Notes under the pieces: model-generated | The model's database searches: none | What the model saw: the letters and a program-made list of their open reading frames with translations, nothing else | What the model was told of the DNA's origin: nothing | Part shown: positions 17,484-26,339 of the stretch, one piece after another | Position numbering within the stretch: position 1 is the stretch's first letter | Layout: each line of letters begins with the position of its first letter | Assembly: GCF_025972045.1 (NCBI RefSeq) | Contig: NZ_JAPDHX010000001.1 | Span: 21,171 to 85,170 of the forward strand | From: Micropruina sonneratiae | GTDB taxonomy: Bacteria; Actinomycetota; Actinomycetes; Propionibacteriales; Propionibacteriaceae | Direction of reading: 5' to 3' | DNA: 64,000 nt | Made by a program: the position numbers and the translations under genes

Positions 17484-18434
17484 TCAGAGCTGGTCCAGCA
17501 CCTCGGCCATGATCGCCTGCACGGCGAGGGTGTCGTCGAGCGGCATGATCGGCGACTCGGTCAGCCCCGCCGCCAGGCATTCACCGACATGCTCTATCTC
17601 GTAGCGGTAGCCGGAGTCGAACTCGAGCGTCTCAGGGGTCTTCTCGCGCCAGATGGTCACCGAGGCGGCCCGGTGGAAGCGCGGGTGCACGTCGATCCAG
17701 CCCTTGGTGCCGGTCAGCATCATCCGACCCGGGCCGTAGGTGGTGAAGGCGCCGGCCAGGGTCGCCGAGCGGCCGTCGCCGTAGCCGAACAGCACCGAGA
17801 ACTCGCCCTCGACCCCGCTGGCGTAGTGGCCGCCGGTGGCGCGCACCACCGCGGGGGTGCCGAGGAAGTGCTGGGCGAACGAGATCACGTAGACGCCGAG
17901 GTCGAGCACGGCGCCACCGCCCTTGGCCGGGTTGAACAGCCGGTCGTCGGGGTCGAACGCCCGGAACGCCGTCAGGTCGCCCTGGCAGCCGCGGACCTCT
18001 CCGATCTCGCCCGCGGCGATCACCTCGCGCAGGTGCGCGACGGCCGGGTTGAACCGGGTCCACATCGCCTCCATCGCAAACACCCGGGCCTCTCGGGCGG
18101 CTCGGACGATCCGCTCGGTGTCGCCGACCGATGCGGTGAACGCCTTCTCGACCAGGATCGGCTTGCCCGCCTCGATCGCGGCCAGCGCGATGTCGGTGTG
18201 CTGCGGGTGCGGGGTGGCGATGTAGACGGCGTCCACCTCGGGGTCGGCCAGCAGCGCCTCGTAGGACGCGTGCCAGCGTTCCAGCCCGTGGTCGGTGGCG
18301 AACACCTCGGCCCGTTCGGCCGACCGTGAGCCGACCGCGACCAGTTCCGCGTTGCCGGCTCGGCTGAACTCGGGGACGATCGCGGCTGCCATGCGTCCGG
18401 GGCCGGCGATGCCCCAGCGGATCGGTTGCGTCAT
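17484..18434 (-). CDS. Gfo/Idh/MocA family oxidoreductase
   Basis: NAD(P)-dependent sugar or dihydrodiol dehydrogenase family, 316 residues. The Rossmann domain begins [21 protein letters not shown]; the EKP-type motif reads VEKAFTASV, followed by [14 protein letters not shown]. The C-terminal domain ([39 protein letters not shown]) is typical of the DHDH subgroup. It is divergent from lysC. The substrate cannot be inferred. Confidence 0.88.
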   Translation of the reverse strand: MTQPIRWGIAGPGRMAAAIVPEFSRAGNAELVAVGSRSAERAEVFATDHGLERWHASYEALLADPEVDAVYIATPHPQHTDIALAAIEAGKPILVEKAFTASVGDTERIVRAAREARVFAMEAMWTRFNPAVAHLREVIAAGEIGEVRGCQGDLTAFRAFDPDDRLFNPAKGGGAVLDLGVYVISFAQHFLGTPAVVRATGGHYASGVEGEFSVLFGYGDGRSATLAGAFTTYGPGRMMLTGTKGWIDVHPRFHRAASVTIWREKTPETLEFDSGYRYEIEHVGECLAAGLTESPIMPLDDTLAVQAIMAEVLDQL

Positions 18435-18538
18435 GGGCCAACCCTAACGGCGCCGGCAGTTCGCACAGCGGCGGGCAGCGGCTTGGGGCGGCGGGGTCTG
18501 GCAGAGTAGTGAAGGTTGGATTGCGAGAAGGGGCAGCG

Positions 18539-19822
18539 TTGCGGGTCGTTCAGAAGTTCGGTGGGTCGTCGGTGGCGGACGCCGCCAGCATCAAGCGTGT
18601 CGCCCAGCGGATCGTCGACACCAAGGGCCGCGGCGCCGAGGTGGTCGTGGTGATCTCGGCGATGGGCGACACCACCGACGAGTTGATGGACCTGGCGCTC
18701 GAGGTGTCGCCGCAGCCGCGGCCGCGGGAACTCGACATGCTGCTCACCGCCGGCGAGCGGATGAGCGCGGCCCTGCTGGCGATGGCGATCAACGACCTCG
18801 GCTTCGAGGCGCGCTCGTTCACCGGCTCGCAGGCGGGCGTGATCACCACGGGCACCCACGGCGACGCCCGGATCATCGACATCACCCCGGGTCGCATCCG
18901 CACGGCGCTGGAGGACGGCGACATCGTCATCGTCGCCGGCTTCCAAGGGGTCTCGCAGACCTCCAAGGACGTCACCACGCTGGGCCGCGGGGCGTCCGAC
19001 ACGACCGCGGTGGCGCTGGCGGCGTCCCTTGGCGCCGACTACTGCGAGATCTACTCCGACGTCGACGGCGTGTTCACCGCAGACCCGCGGATCGTGCCGG
19101 GGGCGTCCCGGATTCCGGAGATCTCCTACGAGGAGATGCTCGAGATGGCGGCGCAGGGGGCCAAGATCCTGCATCTGCGCTGCGTCGAGTACGCCCGCCG
19201 CGAGAACGTGCCGGTGCACGTGCGGTCGTCGTTCTCGACCAGGCCGGGCACCTGGGTGAAGGACATCGAGTACAGGAACACTGAGGGCAGGGAGCTCGAG
19301 GGTATGGAACAGCCGCTGATCACCGGGGTCGCGCACGACCGCAGCGAGTCGAAGATCACCGTCGTCGGGGTGCCCGACCGGATCGGGGCCGCCGCCGAGG
19401 TCTTCTCGGCCGTCGCCGACGCGGGTGTCAACATCGACATGATCGTCCAGAACCAGTCGATCGCCGACGACAACACCGCGATCACGTTCACCCTGCCGGG
19501 CGGCGACAAGCTGCGCGCCCTGGACGCGCTGCACGGCGCCCGGGAGCGGATCGGGTTCACCGAGATCCAGTACGACGACGCGATCGGCAAGGTGTCGGTG
19601 ATCGGCGTCGGGATGCGCTCGCACCCGGGCGTCTCGGCGACCTTCTTCCGGGCCCTGGCCGAGGCGGGCATCAACATCCAGATGATCTCCACCTCCGAGA
19701 TCCGGATCTCGGTGGTGGTCGGCACCGACGACGTGGACGCCGCGGTGCGGGCCGCGCACACCGCCTTCGGTCTCGACTCGGTCACCGGCGAGGCGGTCGT
19801 CTACGCGGGTACCGGCCGCTAG
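18539..19822 (+). CDS. lysC: Aspartokinase
   Basis: Phosphorylates L-aspartate, the first step to lysine, threonine, methionine and diaminopimelate. It begins [20 protein letters not shown] (kinase domain to ~residue 245, with TTLGRGGSD-like [16 protein letters not shown]) and ends with two ACT domains ([42 protein letters not shown]) for feedback control by Lys/Thr. TTG 18539 is chosen because AAGGGG precedes it and homology starts there; a GTG at 18509 is the alternative. Asd is not downstream as in some relatives. 427 residues. Confidence 0.92.
   Translation: MRVVQKFGGSSVADAASIKRVAQRIVDTKGRGAEVVVVISAMGDTTDELMDLALEVSPQPRPRELDMLLTAGERMSAALLAMAINDLGFEARSFTGSQAGVITTGTHGDARIIDITPGRIRTALEDGDIVIVAGFQGVSQTSKDVTTLGRGASDTTAVALAASLGADYCEIYSDVDGVFTADPRIVPGASRIPEISYEEMLEMAAQGAKILHLRCVEYARRENVPVHVRSSFSTRPGTWVKDIEYRNTEGRELEGMEQPLITGVAHDRSESKITVVGVPDRIGAAAEVFSAVADAGVNIDMIVQNQSIADDNTAITFTLPGGDKLRALDALHGARERIGFTEIQYDDAIGKVSVIGVGMRSHPGVSATFFRALAEAGINIQMISTSEIRISVVVGTDDVDAAVRAAHTAFGLDSVTGEAVVYAGTGR
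19304..19822 (+). other. Internal start giving the aspartokinase beta subunit
   Basis: In-frame ATG 19304 ([17 protein letters not shown]) with the purine-rich sequence GGGAGCTCGAGGG just upstream would give a 172-residue ACT-only protein. Corynebacterium and Bacillus aspartokinases are alpha2-beta2 with the beta chain made from exactly such a start. Inferred by position and motif only. Confidence 0.55.
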
Positions 19823-19823
19823 G

Positions 19824-20807
19824 TCACTGCTGCACGCTCGCCGGGATCGGCCCGGCGGCGCGCAGCAACCGCTCGCCGAGCACGCGCACGGTGCTGATCA
19901 GTTCGACCGGCTGCACGACGTGGAAGTCGACCGGCAGCCGGACCAGCTCCTCGGCGTAGAACCACGGGTTGCCGGTGCTGGCGAGCAGTCGGCAGCGACC
20001 CTCACCGGCCTCTTCCAGCCGGCCGAGCGAGCGCGGCAGCCAGCGCCGGACGGCGTCCGCGCCGGCGTCGATCAGCACCTCGACGGGGTATTCCCAGCCG
20101 GTGGCCAGGTTGGCCTCCAGGGTCCGCACCGGATCGAGGTCGGCGGGCACCACCGCCCGCTCGGCAAGGGTCTCGAGTGCGGTGATCCGGTCGACGCGGT
20201 AGCACCGCTGCGGGTTCTCGCCGCCCCGGCACAGCGAGCACAGCAGGTACCAGCGGCCGTGCCAGATGACCAGGGCCCACGGGTCGGCCTCGACCTCGAA
20301 GGCGTTGCCGGCCTCGCTGCGGTAGCCGAGCCGCACCCGGCGTCCGCTGTTGAGCGCGGTGGCCACCGTTGACACCATGGCCGGATCGGGCCGCGCGGCC
20401 TGCCGGTCCGGGGCGGCCGCGGCCAGCCGACGCACCGCCGCCGCCTGCTCGCCGACGCTCTCGGGCAGGGCGCGCAGCAGCTTGCCGAGCGCCCGGCCGA
20501 CCGGCTCGGTGTCGTCGGCGGCGGCGTGGTGGCCGTCCAGCACCGCCATCACCAAGGCCAGCGCCTCGTCGGTGGTGAAGATCAGCGGCGTGCGGCGTCC
20601 GCGACCCAGCCGGTAGCCGCCGTGCGGTCCGCGGGTCGACACGACCGGGACGTCCGCCTCGCGCAGCACGGAGACGTAGCGCCGGGCGGCCCGCTCGGTC
20701 ACGCCCAGCCGCTCGGCGAGCCGGTCGGCCGTGATGCCGGGATGGTCCGAGATCAGTTCGAGGCAGCGCAGGGCGCGCGCGGTCGGGTTCCGGTCGTCCA
20801 CCGTCAT
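19824..20807 (-). CDS. WYL-domain HTH transcriptional regulator
   Basis: A 327-residue cytoplasmic regulator. An N-terminal HTH_11 winged helix (RALRCLELISDHPGITADRL, TERAARRYVSVLREADVPV) is followed by a WYL ligand-sensing domain (VEADPWALVIWHGRWYLLC) and a C-terminal WCX extension. It is divergent from the DinB gene over 78 bp and probably controls that gene and itself. Its 3' end abuts lysC (1-bp gap), convergent. Such regulators respond to nucleic acid or small ligands; the ligand here is unknown. Confidence 0.88.
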   Translation of the reverse strand: MTVDDRNPTARALRCLELISDHPGITADRLAERLGVTERAARRYVSVLREADVPVVSTRGPHGGYRLGRGRRTPLIFTTDEALALVMAVLDGHHAAADDTEPVGRALGKLLRALPESVGEQAAAVRRLAAAAPDRQAARPDPAMVSTVATALNSGRRVRLGYRSEAGNAFEVEADPWALVIWHGRWYLLCSLCRGGENPQRCYRVDRITALETLAERAVVPADLDPVRTLEANLATGWEYPVEVLIDAGADAVRRWLPRSLGRLEEAGEGRCRLLASTGNPWFYAEELVRLPVDFHVVQPVELISTVRVLGERLLRAAGPIPASVQQ

Positions 20808-20885
20808 GGACCAACAATGCCAGGAGAACAGGACGCGATCCGTCCGGAACCATGGCTAGCGTCACGCCTGAACAAGGAGGAAGCC

Positions 20886-21464
20886 ATGACCGATACCCAC
20901 ACCGATCCCGTGCCCGGCCAGCCCGACTTTCCGTGGGAGCCGCCGCTGGCGGGAGGCGAACTGGAGCACCTGCTCGGCATGCTCGAGCGGCTGCGCTGGA
21001 CGTTTCGCTGGAAGGCCGCGGGGCTGGACGCCGCCGGGCTGTCCGCCCGGCTGGAGCCCTCGGAACTCACCCTGGGCGGCCTGCTCAAGCACCTCGCCGC
21101 AGTCGAGGCGCTGCGGTTCAGCTGGGAGGCGTTCCACGGCGACCCGGGCGAACCGTGGCGCTCGGCCGACTGGAGCGACCCCGGTTGGGTGTTCACCAGT
21201 GCCGCCGACGACACCCCCGAACAGCTGTACGCGCTGTACGACGAGTCGGTGGCGAAGTCCCGCCAGCACCTCGCGGACGCGATCGCCGACGGCGGCATCG
21301 ATCAGCCGACGCAGGCCGGCCTGGGCGACCAACAGGCCAGCCTGCGCCGGTTGGTGTGCGACCTGATCGAGGAGTACGGCCGGCACACCGGCCACGCCGA
21401 CCTGCTGCGCGAGAGCGTGGACGGCCTGGTGGGCGAGGATCCGCCGGCGGGTTGGAGGCCGTGA
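20886..21464 (+). CDS. DinB-family (DUF664-type) protein
   Basis: A 192-residue four-helix-bundle protein. GGLLKHLAAVEALRFSWEAF carries the first metal-ligand His, and LIEEYGRHTGHADLLRESVD carries the HxxxH-type pair of DinB/mycothiol-dependent S-transferases. AAGGAGG precedes ATG 20886. The divergent WYL regulator is the probable controller. Likely a thiol-dependent detoxification enzyme; substrate unknown. Confidence 0.85.
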   Translation: MTDTHTDPVPGQPDFPWEPPLAGGELEHLLGMLERLRWTFRWKAAGLDAAGLSARLEPSELTLGGLLKHLAAVEALRFSWEAFHGDPGEPWRSADWSDPGWVFTSAADDTPEQLYALYDESVAKSRQHLADAIADGGIDQPTQAGLGDQQASLRRLVCDLIEEYGRHTGHADLLRESVDGLVGEDPPAGWRP

Positions 21465-21483
21465 CGGCCTGCTTTGGCCCTGG

Positions 21484-21893
21484 TCAGGCCGGCTTGCGGG
21501 CGATCAGCGCGATGCCGGTCAGGTGGGCGGCGTAGCGGGTGAAGACCCGTCGCATGCCCAGCACCCGCGCACGGGCGCCGGGGTTGCGCAGCAGGTTCCG
21601 GGCGATCCTCAGCACCCGGGCCAGACCCACGTCGGCGACCAGCGCAGCGGCGGCCGGGTCGGCGTCCACCCCGACGTAGCCGGCGGGGGACTGCTGCACG
21701 ATCAACGCGGCCGTGCGGCCGATGCCTGGGCGAGTTCGACCACTCCGGCGCCGGTCAGCTCGAGTCGGCCAAGCAGCCGGGTGGTGAGTCCGAGCCCGCC
21801 GGGGCGTAGGACGCGTTTGCCGAGTCCGGCCAGCAGTCAGTGGCCCTGAAGGTCTTCGATGCGGCGCTCCGCCTGGGGTGGTGATCCGGTCAT
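21484..21893 (-). pseudogene. SAM-dependent methyltransferase pseudogene
   Basis: From ATG 21893 the frame reads MTGSPPQAERRIEDLQGH, then TGA where the family has Trp, then LLAGLGKRVLRPGG and LELTGAGVVELA. A missing C after GAACTCGCC shifts the frame; the next frame reads PGIGRTAALIVQQSPAGYVG and then VDADPAAAALVAD. About 100 codons of the catalytic middle are absent before the conserved tail ARVLRIARNLLRNPGARARV and RVFTRYAAHLTGIALIARK. Three independent lesions make it a dead gene. It lies 11 bp after the cupin gene, in the same operon. Confidence 0.8.
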
Positions 21894-21904
21894 TGCGGCG
21901 CCGA

Positions 21905-22234
21905 TCAGTCGGCGGTCAGCAGGAACAGGGCGAGCTTGGACGGCTCGAGGGCCTCGACGGCGTGCGGCACCCGGGTGCGCAGATGGATCAGGTCGCCCGG
22001 TGCCAGGGTCACGCTGCGGTCATCGGCGGTGATCCGGAACGAACCCTCGAGGGTCTGCAGCAGCACCGGGATCGCCGCGGTGTGCTCGCGCAGTTCCTCA
22101 CCGGCGTCGAAGGCGAACAGCACCACGTTGGTGCCCTCGGCCCGCAGGGCGGTGCGCGAGACGGTGGCCTGCGGTTGCACCTGGACGAGGCCGGCCAGAT
22201 CGGCCAGATGGGTCATGTCAGCGGTATCGGTCAC
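21905..22234 (-). CDS. Cupin-domain protein
   Basis: A 109-residue single-domain beta-barrel protein. The segments NVVLFAFDAGEELREHTAAI and GSFRITADDRSVTLAPGDLI followed by HLRTRVPHAVEA are the two cupin motifs with metal-ligand His and Glu residues. GTG 22234 has AGGAG six bases upstream. It is the first gene of a two-gene unit with the broken methyltransferase. Function unknown; such pairs are usually stress-inducible. Confidence 0.8.
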   Translation of the reverse strand: MTDTADMTHLADLAGLVQVQPQATVSRTALRAEGTNVVLFAFDAGEELREHTAAIPVLLQTLEGSFRITADDRSVTLAPGDLIHLRTRVPHAVEALEPSKLALFLLTAD

Positions 22235-22250
22235 CGGAACTCCTATTTAC

Positions 22251-22268
22251 TACATGTCAATATGTAGA
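22251..22268. promoter_or_regulatory. Inverted repeat upstream of the cupin gene
   Basis: CTACAT and ATGTAG (spacing 6) form an AT-rich dyad in otherwise GC-rich DNA, ending 17 bp before the cupin start codon. A repressor operator of MarR or Rrf2 size is plausible; no regulator gene is adjacent. Confidence 0.45.
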
Positions 22269-22335
22269 AAATCTAGCACGATCCACGGGACGCCGTGGTG
22301 ACGGCCGCAGTCGCTGCGCCTGTAGAGTGGGTGGA

Positions 22336-22424
22336 CGACAGGGGAGCGCCAGCAGGGCGCTGAGAGTGCGGAGCAGCCGCAGACCCTCGAACCTGATCCG
22401 GTCAGTACCGGCGTAGGGAGTCGG
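22336..22424 (+). promoter_or_regulatory. TPP riboswitch (THI element)
   Basis: Contains GGGGAGC (22341), GCTGAGAG (22359), GACCCTCGAACCTGATCC (22382-22399) and GGCGTAGGGAG (22410-22420), the conserved pairs and pyrimidine/pyrophosphate sensor of the thiamine-pyrophosphate riboswitch. It lies ~50 bp before thiB. GGATCTCCTC directly after it can pair with the GGAGGAGA ribosome site, suggesting control of translation start. Confidence 0.93.
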
Positions 22425-22475
22425 GATCTCCTCACCAGCACGGTGAGCCCTCCGATCCGGAGGAGACGTCACACC

Positions 22476-23549
22476 ATGAGAACGATCAGCACCATCACCG
22501 CGTTCGCCGCGACGGCCGCGCTCGCCCTGGCGGGCTGCGCGGGGCCCGCGCCGGCGGCGTCCCAGACCGCCGAAGCGTCGGCGCCGACCGAATCGAAGAC
22601 GCTGACGGTCGTCACCCACGACTCGTTCGCGCTCAGCGACGAGTTGAAGCAACAGTTCGAGAAGGAGACCGGTTACACGGTGACCTACGTGGCGCCCGGC
22701 GACGGCGGTGCGCTGGTCAACCAGCTGATCCTGACCAAGGACTCCCCCCTCGGCGACGTCGTCTACGGCATCGACAACACCTTCGCCGGCCGCGCGATCA
22801 GCCAGCAGGTCGTCACCCCCTACACGCCCGCGAACCTGCCCGAATCGGTCGCGGCGTTGAAGGCCGACGACTCGGGACGCCTCACCGCGGTCGACTTCGG
22901 CGACGTGTGCGTCAACGCCGACTCGAAGTGGTTCGCCGCGAAGAAGCTCGCCGTGCCGGTCACCCTGGACGACCTGGCCAAGCCCGAGTACGCCGACCTG
23001 CTCGTGGTCGAGAACCCGGCCTCGTCGTCGCCCGGACTGGCCTGGCTGGCCGCCACCGTCGGCGCCAAGGGCGAGGACGGCTACCTCGATTACTGGACGT
23101 CGCTGAAGAACAACGGCGTCAAGGTGGTGAAGGGCTGGACGGAGGCCTACTCGACCGAGTTCTCCGGGTCCTCCGGCAAGGGGTCGAAGCCGCTGGTGGT
23201 GTCGTACAGCACCTCGCCCGCGTTCGAGGTGCCGAAGGGCTCGTCCACCTCGAACACCGAGGCGCTGCTGCAGACCTGCTTCCGTCAGGTCGAGTACGCG
23301 GGCGTGATCGCCGGCGCGCAGAACGAGGTCGGCGCCCGGAAGTTCATCGACTTCATGCTGAGCAGGGACGTGCAGGCCGACATCCCCGGCCAGATGTACA
23401 TGTACCCGGCCGACACCTCCGTCGAGCTGCCCGCCGACTGGCAGAAGTTCGCCCCGCTGTCGGACGCCCCGTTCACGGTCTCCGCGGAGGCGATCTCGGC
23501 CAACCGGGACGCCTGGATCCGCGACTGGACGGCGACGGTGATCGGCTGA
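22476..23549 (+). CDS. thiB: Thiamine ABC transporter, substrate-binding lipoprotein
   Basis: Extracytoplasmic thiamine-binding lipoprotein, 357 residues, with lipobox LALAGC (lipidated Cys21). The mature protein has the ThiB/type-2 periplasmic-binding fold: LTVVTHDSFALSDELKQQFE, DSPLGDVVYGIDNTFAGRA, YADLLVVENPASSSPGLAWL, TEALLQTCFRQVEYAGVIAG. ATG 22476 follows GGAGGAGACGTCACACC; upstream in-frame starts lie between the riboswitch and this site. Placed under TPP control with thiP and thiQ. Confidence 0.93.
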   Translation: MRTISTITAFAATAALALAGCAGPAPAASQTAEASAPTESKTLTVVTHDSFALSDELKQQFEKETGYTVTYVAPGDGGALVNQLILTKDSPLGDVVYGIDNTFAGRAISQQVVTPYTPANLPESVAALKADDSGRLTAVDFGDVCVNADSKWFAAKKLAVPVTLDDLAKPEYADLLVVENPASSSPGLAWLAATVGAKGEDGYLDYWTSLKNNGVKVVKGWTEAYSTEFSGSSGKGSKPLVVSYSTSPAFEVPKGSSTSNTEALLQTCFRQVEYAGVIAGAQNEVGARKFIDFMLSRDVQADIPGQMYMYPADTSVELPADWQKFAPLSDAPFTVSAEAISANRDAWIRDWTATVIG

Positions 23550-23552
23550 GTC

Positions 23553-25346
23553 GTGCCCGCCCCTCGTACCCGACGGCCGGTGGATTCACCGGTCGAGCGC
23601 GTCCAGCCCCGTGTCCCGGTCGACGCCGCGCCCGCGCAGGCCCGGCCCGCCGGGTCATCGCGCGAGGGCGCGCCCGGGCCGGCCGCCGTCCGCCCGAGCG
23701 CCGGCCCGCTGGCGGTCGCGCTGTGGGCGGGGGCGGTGCTCGTCCCGGTGGGCTTCCTCGCGGTCTTCTTCGCCTGGCCCGTCGCGTCGCTGGTCGCCAG
23801 GGGTTTCGTCACCGAGGCGGGGTTCAGTCTGGACGGCGTCCGCAGCGTGCTGGCCGCGCCCCGGACATGGCGGATCCTGGGCCAGACCCTCGGCCTGGCC
23901 GCCGCCGGCACCGCGGCGTCCGTGCTGCTCGGCCTGCCCGGCGCGTATCTGCTCTACCGCTGCCGTTTTCCCGGCCGGGCGGTGCTGCGGGCGATGGTGT
24001 CGGTGCCCTTCGTACTGCCCGCGGTCGTGGTCGGGGTGGCGTTCCGGTCGCTGTTCTCGGTCACCGGCCCGCTGGGCGGGCTGGGGCTCGACGAGTCCTT
24101 CGCCGCGATCATGGTCGCGCTGGTGTTCTTCAACTACTCGGTGATGGTGCGCACCGTCGGGGCACTGTGGTCCCGGCTCGATCCGCGGACGGCCGAGGCG
24201 GCGCGGGTCCTGGGGGCGTCCCCGGTGCGGGTGTTCTGCACGGTGACCCTGCCGGCGATCGGACCCGCGATCCTGTCGGGGGCGTCATTGGTGTTCCTGT
24301 TCTGCGCGACCGCCTTCGGCATCGTGATGGTGATGGGCGGGGTCGGTTTCAGCACCATCGAGACCGAGATCTGGTACCAGACCACCCAGCTGCTCGACCT
24401 GCCCGCGGCGGCGGCACTGTCGATCCTGCAACTGGTGGTCGTGGCGGCGTCCCTACTGGTCGCCTCACGTGCCCGGCGGCGCAGCGAGCACGCCCTGCGG
24501 CTGAGGGGGGACGCCGGGGCCGAGCAGCCGTGGCGGCTGCGCCGTGACCTGCTGCCCACCCTGGTCACCGGGCTGGTGGGGGTCGGCCTGCTGGGCGTGC
24601 CCATGGTGCACCTGGTGGTCCGTTCGTTCGCCACCGCTGAGGGCTGGGGCTGGCGCAACTACGCGTTGCTGGCCACCACCGGCGACGGCAGCCTGAGTGT
24701 TCCGGTCTGGACGGCGGCGCTGAACTCGCTGGTGATCGCCACGCAGGCCTGCCTCGTCGCGGTGGTGCTGGGGGTGCTGGTCAGCCTGGTCGCGTCGCGG
24801 CGGCCGCGATCGCCCGGCCTGGCCCGCGGGGTGAGGCTCCTCGACGCGGTGTTCATGCTGCCCCTGGGGGTGTCGGCGGTGACGGTCGGCTTCGGCTTCC
24901 TGATCACCCTGAACCGGCCGCCGTTCGACCTGCGCAGTTCGCCGATCCTGATTCCGATCGCCCAGGCGATCGTGGCCCTGCCGCTGGTGGTGCGCACGCT
25001 GCTGCCGGTGCTGCGGGCGATCGACCCGCGGCAACGTGAGGCGGCCGCGATGCTGGGCGCCGGTCCGGGCCGGGTGCTGGCCAGCATCGACGGTGCGCTC
25101 GCGTTGCGCGGGCTGGGACTGGCGGTGGGCTTCGCGTTCGCCACGTCGCTGGGTGAGTTCGGCGCGACATCGTTCCTGTCCCGGCCCGACCATCCGACGC
25201 TGCCGGTGGTCATCTTCCGGCTGATCGGACGCCCCGGCGCGGACAACTTCGGCATGGCGATGGCCGCGTCGGTGATCCTGGCGGTGCTGACCGCCGCGGT
25301 GATGGCGGCCGCCGAGGCGGTCCGGCCGAGGGAGGCGGAACTGTGA
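23553..25346 (+). CDS. thiP: Thiamine ABC transporter, fused permease
   Basis: A 597-residue inner-membrane protein with two BPD_transp_1 permease domains of about six helices each, typical of ThiP. EAA loops: AEAARVLGASPVRVFCTVTL (first half) and EAAAMLGAGPGRVLASIDGA (second half). The N-terminal ~50 residues are proline-rich and cytoplasmic. GTG 23553 lies 4 bp after the thiB stop; the end overlaps thiQ by 4 bp. Confidence 0.93.
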   Translation: MPAPRTRRPVDSPVERVQPRVPVDAAPAQARPAGSSREGAPGPAAVRPSAGPLAVALWAGAVLVPVGFLAVFFAWPVASLVARGFVTEAGFSLDGVRSVLAAPRTWRILGQTLGLAAAGTAASVLLGLPGAYLLYRCRFPGRAVLRAMVSVPFVLPAVVVGVAFRSLFSVTGPLGGLGLDESFAAIMVALVFFNYSVMVRTVGALWSRLDPRTAEAARVLGASPVRVFCTVTLPAIGPAILSGASLVFLFCATAFGIVMVMGGVGFSTIETEIWYQTTQLLDLPAAAALSILQLVVVAASLLVASRARRRSEHALRLRGDAGAEQPWRLRRDLLPTLVTGLVGVGLLGVPMVHLVVRSFATAEGWGWRNYALLATTGDGSLSVPVWTAALNSLVIATQACLVAVVLGVLVSLVASRRPRSPGLARGVRLLDAVFMLPLGVSAVTVGFGFLITLNRPPFDLRSSPILIPIAQAIVALPLVVRTLLPVLRAIDPRQREAAAMLGAGPGRVLASIDGALALRGLGLAVGFAFATSLGEFGATSFLSRPDHPTLPVVIFRLIGRPGADNFGMAMAASVILAVLTAAVMAAAEAVRPREAEL

Positions 25347-26317
25347 GGGGACTGAGCGTCACCGGCGCGGTGGTGAAGTACGGCGACCTGGTCGCGGTCG
25401 ATGGCGTCGACGCGGCCGTGGAACCGGGCGAGATCGTGGCGTTGCTGGGTGCGTCCGGTTCGGGGAAGAGCTCGCTGCTGCGCGGCATCGCCGGACTGGA
25501 ACCGCTGGCGGCGGGCCGGGTGGCGTGGAACGACGAGGACGTCACCACCGTGCCGGTGCACAAGCGCGGCTTCGGGATGATGTTCCAGGACGGCCAGCTG
25601 TTCAACCATTTGAGCGTGGCGGGCAACATCGCCTACGGGCTGTACCGGCAGCCGAGGGCGGCCCGCCGGGCCCGGGTCGAGAAACTGCTCGAGGTCGTCG
25701 GCCTGCCCGGCTACGGCGCTCGCCCGGTGAGCGAGCTGTCCGGCGGTCAGGCGCAGCGGGTGGCGCTGGCGCGATCGCTGGCCCCCGGGCCGCGGCTGCT
25801 GCTGCTCGACGAGCCCCTGTCGGCGCTGGACCGCAACCTTCGCGAACATCTGGTCGGGGTGCTCGGTGATGCGCTGCGCACCACCGGCACCACGGCGCTG
25901 TACGTCACCCACGACCAGGACGAGGCCTTCGCGCTGGCCGACCGGGTCGGGGTGATGGACGCCGGCCGGATGCTGCAACTCGACAACCCGGACACGCTGT
26001 GGCGGCGTCCGGTCTCGCGGCGGGTGGCCGACTTCCTCGGCTACGAACCGTTCATCGATGCCGAGCTGGCGAGACGTCTGGGCGGCCCGGACGCCGGCCC
26101 CGGCCAGCTGGTCGGGATCGGCCCGGCGGGCCTGCTGGCAGACGCCGCCGGCACTGCACTGCCGGTCGTGGAGCAGCGCTACCGGCGCGGCGAGGTGCTG
26201 ATCGACGTGCGGTTGCCGGACGGCCAGCTCGCCACCGTGACCGCCGCCGAGAAGCACGACGGTGAGGAGTTGTCCGTCCGGCTCGATCGGGCCGGCTGCG
26301 CGGTGCTGCCGGGCTGA
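25343..26317 (+). CDS. thiQ: Thiamine ABC transporter, ATP-binding protein
   Basis: Cytoplasmic ATPase of the importer, 324 residues. Walker A GASGSGKSS, Q-loop MMFQDGQLF, signature LSGGQAQR, Walker B LLLLDEPLSALD and H-loop YVTHDQDEA. The last ~90 residues (FIDAELARRL onward) are an OB/TOBE-like extension longer than E. coli ThiQ. GTG 25343 overlaps the thiP stop. Convergent with the MFS-CNB gene, 22 bp apart. Confidence 0.93.
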   Translation: MRGLSVTGAVVKYGDLVAVDGVDAAVEPGEIVALLGASGSGKSSLLRGIAGLEPLAAGRVAWNDEDVTTVPVHKRGFGMMFQDGQLFNHLSVAGNIAYGLYRQPRAARRARVEKLLEVVGLPGYGARPVSELSGGQAQRVALARSLAPGPRLLLLDEPLSALDRNLREHLVGVLGDALRTTGTTALYVTHDQDEAFALADRVGVMDAGRMLQLDNPDTLWRRPVSRRVADFLGYEPFIDAELARRLGGPDAGPGQLVGIGPAGLLADAAGTALPVVEQRYRRGEVLIDVRLPDGQLATVTAAEKHDGEELSVRLDRAGCAVLPG

Positions 26318-26339
26318 ACGCCGCCGGTCGGCCGGTCGG

